Positions 10,662 to 19,375 of a stretch of 64,000 nucleotides of DNA are shown piece by piece. The translations under genes were made by a program, and so were the position numbers. Within the stretch, counting starts at the first letter, position 1. Every line of letters starts with the position of its first letter. Origin of the DNA: Ichthyophis bannanicus. Lineage: Eukaryota; Chordata; Amphibia; Gymnophiona; Ichthyophiidae. The stretch is from contig CM066035.1 of assembly GCA_033557465.1 (NCBI GenBank), positions 901,821,309 to 901,885,308 of the forward strand, written 5' to 3'. Under the pieces are notes generated by a model. It had not been told where the DNA came from. It saw nothing but the letters and a program-made list of their open reading frames with translations, and made no database searches.

Positions 10662-11624
10662 TATGTTACATGTATATGGATATCTGCATGTCTATGCCCA
10701 TATCCCTATATATATATACACATATGTGATGTATATACCTGTATTTACCTATCTCCATAGATATGGATTACCATATACGATAGTGTGTAGGTATATGTCA
10801 TATACTCTTTCTTTCTTTCTGTCTGTCTAGATATATATATATATATATATTTATATATAACTATACAGATATATATATTCCTCCACGGACCGACAGATAC
10901 TTTCTGTCCCTTTCCATGCTGTCCCAGCATACTTAGGGTTCTCTATGATCAACCACTTCCCGTGGTAGTTCAGGAGTTTTTATACCATGACCTTCAGTTT
11001 GAGTACACCTGAAGCCCTCCACTTACCTTCTTTTTCCATTACGAGGGACCTTTTTTCTGCATCTTCAGAAGATGAGAGGCTACAATGCCTCATTACTCCT
11101 ATCCTTTTTGTTATCGGATATGGAGATTTTTCAGGCTCCCTCTCCTATAAGAACTACGTCTCTTAAGGTCAAAGGAGTTTTCAGTCTTATCCAATGGAGA
11201 CTTCCGCGTTTTCCGCTAAGTCCTACCTCATTGAACTACCCCAGTTCCACTGGGATTGTTCCTCTCACCCTAAGGGTTCTACCTCAGCCTGTTTATAGCA
11301 CAGTTGTTTACCTCTTCTTTCATTGAGGTACCCCCTGGGGATATTCGGTTGGTTCATATTCACAAATCCTCATGAACCTCCATATACCCTTCTACAATGC
11401 CACCAGGTGAGGTCCATATTGGGTTATTGATTTTCAATCTTACCACTAAATATCACCTGCACAGAGCCTATCTAGGCATCTTGTTTGGTCCAGCTGTTCA
11501 ACAGCACATCTTTTTAGCTCAACTCCTACCCTCCATCCCTGGAATGCCTGGGGTTTTGGTAAAATAGCATGGCTCTCAAACTCGCAACATGCTGGGACTC
11601 CTCCAGGCATCTTAGCTTGGGAGT
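9171..11624 (+). other. Non-coding cargo of copy 2, about 2.45 kb, pyrimidine-rich
   Basis: This occupies the place where pol and YR should be but I find no RT, RNase H or YR motif in any frame. The + strand is rich in C and T. Around 10090-10130 a Lys/Arg stretch faintly resembles a gag tail. It also contains the TA-rich microsatellite. Possibly decayed element sequence or captured host DNA; I cannot tell which. Confidence 0.5.
10601..10880. repeat. TA-rich microsatellite region
   Basis: An almost pure (TA)n run at about 10607-10658, followed by interrupted TATATA/CATATATGTG sequence and a second (AT)n run near 10831-10858. Open frames across it are repeat artefacts. Confidence 0.9.
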
Positions 11625-11722
11625 CCCCATATGTGAAGACTCATTCCTGCTTGTTCCTGGAGATAGCACAGTTACTTACCTGTAACAGGTGATCTCTGGG
11701 AACAGCAGGAATAAGTCTTCAC
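11625..11722 (+). repeat. DIRS ICR, family B (copy 2)
   Basis: Reverse complement of a family-B left end (CTTGTTCCTGGAGATAG) followed by the reverse complement of a right end with CACCTGTTACAGGTG-type palindrome sequence. Confidence 0.88.
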
Positions 11723-11809
11723 AACCCACCCACCTCCCCTAGGAGTTGCATTTCTCTATCTCTATCTTTCCTATTCTTGCTCTCTCTTTGCCTCAGCTTT
11801 AAAACTTAA

Positions 11810-11997
11810 CTGAGGAGAGGCAGTTGGGAAAGGCGGGAAGGCAGCACGCAGGTGTGTTGGGATGCTCCCAAAAGCGTTCTGATTGGACGCTGAGGAGCGT
11901 TCCCGCGCAGACTTCGTCGGTACCGATGTACCCATATATGAAGACTTATTCCTGCTGTTCCCAGAGATCACCTGTTACAGGTAAGTAATTGTGCTTT
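11810..11997 (+). repeat. DIRS right ITR plus extension, family B (copy 2)
   Basis: 11810-11967 is the inverted repeat of family-B left ITRs. The extension carries CACCTGTTACAGGTAAGT and ends GTGCTTT at 11997. Another, diverged right-end piece follows immediately. Confidence 0.85.
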
Positions 11998-12045
11998 CTT
12001 GCTGTTCCCGGAGATCACCTGTTACAGGTGAGTAACTACGCTTTA
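11998..12045 (+). repeat. Orphan tail of an older family-B right ITR
   Basis: Starts in the middle of a right ITR (CTTGCTGTTCCCGG) and runs through the palindrome and GTGAGTAACTACGCTTT. It differs from the adjacent copy 2 end at several bases, so it is not a simple duplication. It is best read as the remainder of a resident element into which copy 2 inserted. Confidence 0.75.
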
Positions 12046-12526
12046 GCATATAGAATTCTCAAACTACTAATGCTCAGGACTCTGCTGCATTTCATTTATC
12101 TACTTCTCCCCAAACTGTTCTTACTGTTAGACTCTCATTATGCTGTGAGCAAAATAATAGGTTATTACTGGGAGTTTATTATCACTTGACAATGCTTTTA
12201 AAATCTCACAACGAGGAGTTGTTTTATTACCAACTATGACAAATGAAGCAGATAGTAAAAGGGTATATAGTTAGTCTGAACACACATGTTCAGATAATAG
12301 AAGTATGCATGTCTCAAATAGCCAGTTAGAGCTTCATCTAACTAGAAAAGCAGCTTTTTCTTAACTGATATCTGGAAATCCAGTATTGCTGTTGAGCTAA
12401 CTGAAGGCGAGGAAGACTTAACATACAGCTAGGCGGCCCCCCCAGTACATTGTCTTAAACTCTAGCCATTACCTCTTCATAACACACTGTTTTACCTTGA
12501 AAGGCATTATTTGTCCATAGTCTGTT
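12046..12526. other. Spacer with no recognised feature
   Basis: AT-rich sequence between DIRS copies with no convincing ORF or repeat end. It ends at the left terminus of copy 3. Confidence 0.6.
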
Positions 12527-12688
12527 ATCTCCAGGAACAAGCAGGAATGTAGTCCTCACATATGGGCTATCGTTGGTACTGATGGAGCTTGCGCGGGAAC
12601 GCTCCCCAGCGTCCAATAGGAACGCTTTTGGGAGCATCCCTCAGCACATGTGCGCTGCCTTCCCGCCTTTCCAACTGTCCCTCTTCAG
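12527..12688 (+). repeat. Family-B left ITR (copy 3)
   Basis: Begins ATCTCCAGGAAC. Reverse complement of 15925-16085. Confidence 0.9.
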
Positions 12689-12932
12689 TTCTTCGTTTTT
12701 CGCGGAACCAACAGGACCTATTCCCTCTCACCGCAGAAAATTCAGTTTTTAAAATTCTTTCTTGTGGTTGCATTTGCCTACCGCACGACGCCTACCGGTA
12801 CCGCCGGTTCTTTTCTTTTCCTAAAAAAAACAAAACAAAACCCCTTAGACTTAGACTGTTTCTTTTCAGAAACTTTCCTGTTTTTGGTGCTAGGCGCCAT
12901 TTTGGGCACTAGGCCCCATTTTTTCCAAAATC

Positions 12933-14796
12933 ATGGAAAAGCCAACTAGTGGTTTTAAAAAAAAAATGTACAAAGTGTACTGGTACCATTTCCGTCACTG
13001 ACACCCATGATTGGTGTCTAAAATGTTTAGGATCTGATCATTCTCCAACTGAATGTCTCTGCTGCATGGGGATGACCAAAAGAGGAAGACAGAACCGGGC
13101 CGCAAATCTCGGTACCCTCTTTTCTTCAGATGCCAGATCCATTGCATTGACATCGTCAAAGGCCTCTTCTTCCTCCCATGGATCTCAGGTAACTAAACAC
13201 AAAAGCCGGTCCTCAAAGGGTAGCTCTTCTGCTAAGCATCGAGAGGCCATTGGCATTGCCCTTGAGGGAACCACACTGGCAAAACAGCCCCGGCGGGAGG
13301 CTTCGGTTTCCAAAGCATCGATGGGGCTTCAGGATGTTCTCGAGGCCTCAACCTCGCAAGAACTACCTGTGCCATGCTCAGGGGTTCCGGCCGTTTTTAC
13401 CGGCACCGACACCCAGGCATCGGCAGCGTCGATAGACCAGAGGTTTCTTGCTATCGAACGCAGTATCGCAGCTCTTCCCTCAGCTGCGGTACCGGTGGTC
13501 TCAAGGGCACCGGTGCCGACATCGACACCGATGCTGGTACCGACACTGGTACAGACACTGGTACCGACACCGACGATGCCGGTACCAAGGGTACCGGCCC
13601 CGATGGTAACTCTTCCCATTCCACCTCTGGCTGGAGTGGATAAAGTGGTACTGGGTCACCTCGGTACCGAGTTCGATCGGTACCTGGATCGTGCTTTGCA
13701 GGAGCATCGGGGTCAGGAATACTTCGATTCCTCTGATTCCGAAGACTCTGACAATTCTGCTTGCACTAAAGGGTTTCTCCTAGAAGATCCCTCTTCTCCC
13801 CAACGCAGAATGTCACCTCCAGAGGACATGTCATTTCAGGATTTCATCCGTGATATGGCTAAAGGTCTTTCAATCACAGTAGCTCCTGAAGAGGAACCCA
13901 GAGCAAAGGAATTGGAAATCCTCCAATATTCTAAAGCTCCTAAGGAGGCAGCTACTGTGCCTATCCATGAAATTCTGCATAGCTTGATGCTAAGAATGTG
14001 GGAGACACCTCTGACTACTTCTCCTCACTCTAGGAGACTTGATACTATGTATCGAGTCCCACCATGTCCTGGATTTCAGAAAACTCAGCTGCCACACCAT
14101 TCAATGGTAGTGGAGTCAGCCATGCATAGGATGAAAAGTGCAAAAAGACATGCATCCAGTCCTCCAGGTCATGAATGCAGGACTCTGGATGCTTTTGGAC
14201 GCAGAACCTTTCACGCTTCCATGCTTTCAGCTAGGATCAGCTCATATATCCTATATATGGGAATGTTCCTCAAAGAAGTCACAGGAGACTTGGGAACTTA
14301 TGAGCCCATTTCTCCCAGATGATAAGAGACAAGACTTTTTTACTCTAATTAAGCATGCTCAGGATGTCTCCAAGTTTGTCAATCGTGCAGCCTTTGACTG
14401 CTTCGAATGCATCAGCAGAACGTCTGCTATTGCCATTGGCGCACGACGGATTGCCTGGCTACAGGCATCAGACTTGGAAACTTGGGTACAGGACAAGTTA
14501 GGCAACATTCCTTGCACAGGAGAGAATCTCTTCGGCAAGAACTGTCAGGAGAAGGCTAACGAGTTAGATGCTGACAATTTTACCTTATATAATCAAAGTC
14601 TACAGCCACTCCAGCCAAAAGGAAGCCTTATAAAAAACCCTCTTTTAGCAAAAAGAGGAAGTTTTATCCTTCCTATACGCACCAGACCCAGACTCCAGGT
14701 CAGGTTGCCCAAAAGGGACAAACTAGACAACAAAAGAAACCAAAAGGCCCAAGAGCCCAACCAGCTCTCCAGGTTCAGCCCCCTCAAGGGCTTTGA
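12933..14796 (+). pseudogene. gag: DIRS gag, family B, frameshifted (copy 3)
   Basis: ATG 12933 (MEKPTSGFK) is followed by a run of ten A's at 12957-12966 that shifts the frame just before the first Cys pair; relatives have about five. The main frame then reads CTKCTGTISVTDTHDWCLKC, the Ser-rich region, a GGTACC-based Val/Pro linker (13480-13690) and the conserved core through LPHHSMVVESAM. A second frameshift lies near 14300 and a third near 14590, before the Lys-rich tail ending at TGA 14794-14796. The core is otherwise very similar to copy 8. Confidence 0.88.
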
Positions 14797-15780
14797 CTCC
14801 TTCGTAGAGAGCTTTGCCTTCCTGTCTCTGAGGGGTCCTCAACCCCCCAATATTCCCGGCAGGTTATGCCACTTTGTCAACAGATGGCATCAGATAACAG
14901 CAGAAGATTGGACTTTGTCCATTGTAGGGGAGGGGTACAAACTTCATTTTCACAGCTTACCCCCTCCTTCAATTCTAAAGCAGTTCATTTCACAAACCTC
15001 TTCAGACAATCTGCTAGATCACACTTCTTGCCCAAGGGGCAATAGAGGAAGTACCCATTCTTCAACAGGGTGCAGGGTTCTACTCCCCCTATTTTCTTAT
15101 TCCAAAGAAGACAGGAGGGCACAGACCCATTCTAGACCTCAGAGAATTGAACAAATATCTGTTTCGAGAGAAATTCAAAATGATTTCTCTGGGAACTCTT
15201 CTGCCATACCTTCAAAGCCAGGACTGGCTTTGCTCTCTAGAATTAAAGGATGCATACACTCACATTCTTATCCATCCCGATCACAGGAAAGTTTTACGTT
15301 TCCTTTGCAGGGAAAGACATTTCCAGTACAGGGTTCTTCCTTTTGGTCTGGCTTCAGCACCAAGGGTATTCACGAAATGTATGGCAGTAGTAGCTGCATT
15401 TCTACGAACTCTGGGGATTTTTGTCTTCCTTTACTTAGACGACTGGCTCATCTGAGCCTCCACAGTGACAGAGGCCAGCACTGCACTGTCTCGTACAATG
15501 CGAATCCTCCAATACTTGGGATTGGTAATAAACTTCCCGAAATCTCAACTAGTTCCTTCCCAATGCCTAGAATTCATAGGAGCCTGTCTGGATACCAGAC
15601 AGGCAAGGGCTTTCCTTCCACAAGCCCGGTGTCTTCGCATAATGCAGTTAGCTTCCCAAGCAGCAGGCAAATCCTCCCTCACTGCTCGGGAGTTACTGGG
15701 ACACATGGCATCCACAGTTCATGTAGTCCCATATGCTCGCCTCCACATGCGAGCAGCTCAGTGGACCCTCTCCACACAGC
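14797..15780 (+). pseudogene. pol: DIRS pol, family B, RT only, truncated (copy 3)
   Basis: RT segments are recognisable, including KFKMISLGTLLPYLQSQDW, LELKDAYTHILIHP, LPFGLASAPRVFTK and an intact LYLDDWLI. Frame disruption occurs in the N-terminal part (about 14960-15147) and TGA 15453-15455 follows YLDDWLI. Homology ends at 15780 within LSTQ, fused to ICR sequence. Confidence 0.88.
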
Positions 15781-15836
15781 GTAGTTACTCACCTGTAACA
15801 GGTGATCTCCGGGGACAGCAGGAATTTAGTCCTCAC
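15781..15836 (+). repeat. Half ICR (right-end complement only), copy 3
   Basis: Begins GTAGTTACTCACCTGTAACA. In intact copies this follows the left-end complement; here that half is gone and the break lies at the circle-junction position. Confidence 0.85.
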
Positions 15837-15924
15837 AACCCACCCACCTCCCCTAGGAGTTGTCTCTCTCTCTCTTTGTTTATTTCCTCTCTCCCTCTAT
15901 CCTTTCACTCAGCTACAAACTTAA

Positions 15925-16114
15925 CTGAAGAGGGACAGTTGGAAAGGCGGGAAGGCAGCGCGCATGTGCTGAGGGATGCTCCCAAAAGCGTTCCTATTGG
16001 ACGCTGGGGAGTGTTCCCGCGCAGGCTCCGTTGGTACCGACAATACCCCATATGTGAGGACTAAATTCCTGCTGTTCCCGGAGATCACCTGTTACAGGTG
16101 AGTAACTATGCTTT
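15925..16114 (+). repeat. Family-B right ITR plus extension (copy 3)
   Basis: 15925-16085 mirrors 12527-12688. The extension has CACCTGTTACAGGTGAGT and ends GCTTT near 16114. A (TC)n-rich spacer lies between it and the ICR. Confidence 0.9.
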
Positions 16115-16988
16115 ATCTTTTAGGTATTTTAGGGTTATAATTTTGGATTGCTTTGCTCTGTGTACCAAGTCTCAGTTCATTGTGTTATGAAATTCTTTCC
16201 CAGATGTATTAGATGTCTTTGATATATTGCAAGGATGGTAAAGTCTTTTTACATAGGGCCACATTTGTGGTTCTTATCTACACTACGGTTTGGTCACCCC
16301 TTTCTAGCTCATTTTTGTGGGGGGGGGGGGGAGAATAAAGAAGTAAAGAAGAAATGTTAAAAAAATATACACGGGTTGGTGATTTCAGTCTTAACTTGAG
16401 GATTGAAACATACACAATTATAGAACTGTATTATAATTTTGTTATTTTTATTTAGATTTTTAAAATGCATCAAGAAGCATTTGATTTAGCTGTAATTCAT
16501 AGCTGTAATACAAATAAAGCAATAACAAAGGCATTACTAAAAAAATCAAATATAGCACAGAAAACGTAGACTACTGTAGGAGAGGATCCAAGAAATGATA
16601 TCCAAAGGAAGCTGGAAATAATAAAGACCTAGCAAAGAAGATATGTCCTGGCTCAACGTATCTAATAGTTCAGTTAGTCCTATTACAAAATGAATTGCTG
16701 AATGCAGCGGATGGCCCCACGTTTCTAATATAGAACTTCAATATAAGACTGCTTTTCTTCTGCTATCTTCAGTTCTTTAAAGTGAACAATGCAATTTGCC
16801 TCTCCTCTTAAAGTGGCTTCAAAATCTAGTGACAGGTTTGTTGTTGAAATACAGTGCTGTATGAAGATGCTGGTCTGGTAATGTGGGATTTATAACATTT
16901 CAAAAATGAAAACGTTTGCTTGTACACACAGGTAAAGTGAAACAAAACTACGATCTGAGCTACCATGCACATATTTGGGAAATTAACT
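16115..16988. other. Spacer with no recognised feature
   Basis: AT-rich sequence with a poly-G run at about 16319-16331. No coding homology or element end was recognised before the left terminus of copy 4. Confidence 0.6.
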
Positions 16989-17149
16989 ATCTCCAGGAAC
17001 AAGCAGGAATGAGTCCTCACATATGGGTACGTCGGTACCGACGGAGCCTGCGCGGGAAAGCTCCCCAGCTTCCCAGAAAGAAAGCTTTTGGGAGCCTCCC
17101 ACAGCGCCTGCGCGCTGCCTTCCCGCCTTTCCTAACCAACTCTCCTCAG
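16989..17149 (+). repeat. Family-B left ITR (copy 4)
   Basis: Mirrors 22461-22620 almost perfectly. It starts ATCTCCAGGAACAAGCAGG and includes the inner palindrome GTCGGTACCGAC. Confidence 0.93.
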
Positions 17150-17372
17150 TTCTTCTTTTCCGCGGAGCCAGCAGGTCGTGTTCCTGTCACCGCTGAAGAA
17201 GTTCTTTATTTTAATTTATTTCTTTGGTCGCGTGTCTGCCTTCCCCGACGCCGGACCGGTACTGCCGGTCTTTTCTTTTCTTTTCTTTCAAAAAAAAAAA
17301 AATATATACTTTTTCCTCACTTGGTGTATTTTTCTTCTTAGGCCTACAGGCCCACAAGAAAAAATTTCCCTC

Positions 17373-19200
17373 ATGGAAAAACCAGCCTCCGGGTTCAAAA
17401 AATGCACTAAGTGTAGCGGTACAATTTCTGTTACAGATACCCATGAATGGTGTCTTAAATGTTTGGGTCCTGAACACTCCATTCCGGATTGCCAGTCCTG
17501 CTCTCTAATGTCTAAACGAGGGTTACAGAACCGAGCAGCTAAGCTCCATGTGCTGTTTCCCACGGATGCACCGGCGGTGGCATCAACATCTTCCAGGTCT
17601 TCCTCTCCTGATGGGTCTCAGGTAACCAAACATAAACCTAGCAGGTCCTTGAAGGGCAAATCTCCCTCTCAGCATCGAGATGCCTCCGGGCTTGCCCTCG
17701 AGGATCCTGCCCCAGCCAAACAACCCTGGCGGGAAGCTCCGGCTTCCAAAGCTCCACCTATGGGGTTACAGGTTGACATCGATGGCACGGCCTCGACCGC
17801 TCACCTGTTAGACTGCTCTGGGGTACCGGCACAATCTCCCGGTACCGACATCCAGGCAGTCGTGGCGTCCATGGATCACACTGTGCAATCCATGCAGCAG
17901 GCTATAATGGCTTTTATTCAAGCTGCGACGCCGTTGGTACCGCAACGAGTCCCGTTGTCGGTACCGGCACCAACACCGATACCGGTACCGACTGCATCGA
18001 CATCGGTCAGGATACCGACTCAGGTTCCTTGTCCAGGGCTATCTCTCGGTACCGATCTGGTACTGGGGACGCCCGATGTCGGTACCGATCGATACGCGTA
18101 TCGATCATTGGAAGGGGACAGACGATACTTCGATTCCTCTGATGATTCTGATTCATCAGATGAGTCTCCCGAAGTATCCATTACCCTTCCTGAGGAGCCT
18201 ACTTCTCCAAAAAGGAGAATGTCTCCTCCAGAGGATTTGTCCTTTCAAGACTTCATAATAAAAGTGGCTAAAGGACTCTCTATTTCAGTAACCTCTGAAG
18301 CAGAGCCTAGAGCAGAAAAATTTGATATTTTAGGATACTCTAAGGCTCCCAGAGAGGCAGTCACCTTGCCAATTCATGAAATTCTTCATGAACATATGAT
18401 TGACTTATGGGAGACTCCTCTCACCCTTTCTCCTCATTCTCGCAGATTGGACACTATGTACCGTGTCCCTCCTTGTCCTGGATTTCAGAAAACTCAGCTT
18501 CCTCACCACTCCATTGTGGTGCAGTCAGCTATGAAAAGGATAAAGATTACCAAAAGACACTCTTCTGCTCCCCCAGGAAGAGAATGCAGGACCTTGGATG
18601 CTTTGGTAGGAAAATCTTCCAAGCCAGTATGCTTATTGCCAGAATCAACTCATATAGCCTTATATGGGTATGTTTCTAAAGGAAGTTGCACAAAAGCTGC
18701 ACAACTTTCTCCCTTTTATTCCAGAGGATAGAAGGGATGAATTCCTCCTTTGGCTTAAGCATACTCAAGATATTTCAAAGTTTTCCAACAGGGCAGCCTT
18801 TGATTCCTTTGAAGGTGCCAGCAGAGCCTCAGGCATTGCCATAGCTGCTCACATAATTGCTTGGCTCCAGGCTTCTGATCTAGAACCCTGGGTTCAGGAT
18901 GGCTTAGGAAATCTGCCCTGTACGGGTGAAAATCTCTTTGGCAAAGAGTGGCAAATAAAAGCCACTCAAATGGATGCAGAGAATTCTGCTCTGGATAGAC
19001 TTTCTAAGTCAACTTCCATTCCAGCCAAGAAAAAGTCTTTCAAAAAGCCTTTTTACAAAAGGAGCAGATTTCCTTCCACTTCTGGCCAACAATCTTCTAC
19101 AGGTCGCTTTGCTACTAAGCATCAGCAACCTAAACAGGCCAGGCCTAAACCTGCAGGGGCTGCTACAACTCAGCAGTCCCAACCCCCTCAGGGTTTTTGA
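17373..19200 (+). pseudogene. gag: DIRS gag, family B, two small frameshifts (copy 4)
   Basis: ATG 17373 (MEKPASGFKK) lies 32 bp after a pyrimidine tract ending TTCTTAG (17341). The Cys-rich head has CTKCSG and CLKCLG. A Ser-rich region, a GGTACC-derived Val/Pro/Thr linker (about 17820-18110) and the conserved core follow. A base is missing near 18602 (after CRTLDA) and another near 18662, moving the reading through all three frames. The C-terminal part from 18664 is open, with KKKSFKKPFYKR and a QSQPPQGF end at TGA 19198-19200. This is probably the capsid/nucleocapsid equivalent; function is inferred from position and basic tail. Confidence 0.9.
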
Positions 19201-19375
19201 CTTGATACTAGAGAACTTAACCTTTCTGGCTCTACAGCAGCCAGAGCCTCTCACCATTCCAGGAAGGTTAGCTCATTTTACTCCCAGATGGGAGCAAATC
19301 ACATCAGAGCAGTGGACCCTCTCCATCATAAGAGAGGGCTACAAACTTCATTTCTGAGACCTTCCTCCCTACACC

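Larger units (their letters stand above)
4924..11997 (+). mobile_element. DIRS copy 2, chimeric: family-B gag and partial pol, then a third gag type, family-B right end
   Basis: It opens inside a family-B left ITR (the first ~43 bp are missing), runs through a broken gag and a partial RT, then switches at 7508-7533 to the gag of a different DIRS family. About 2.4 kb of non-coding DNA and a family-B ICR and right ITR follow. No YR is present. It may be one recombinant element or two elements fused by deletion or template switching. The missing left tip is best explained if copy 1 inserted into this ITR. Confidence 0.75.
12527..16114 (+). mobile_element. DIRS copy 3, family B, internally deleted
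   Basis: Both outer termini are present. Gag is nearly full length but frameshifted. Pol runs only to the RT/RNase H connection (QWTLSTQ) and is then joined directly to the second half of the ICR. RNase H, the methyltransferase-like domain, YR and the first half of the ICR are all deleted. At 3.6 kb it is a non-autonomous derivative. Confidence 0.92.

Noticed and set aside
10554..10930. Ile/Tyr-rich small proteins
   Set aside because: Pure translation of a (TA)n/(TATG)n microsatellite on both strands.
14138..15784. A 548-codon protein in copy 3
   Set aside because: Only the first ~150 codons are in the gag frame; the rest reads gag tail and RT in the wrong frame while the real RT frame is open at 15147-15455.
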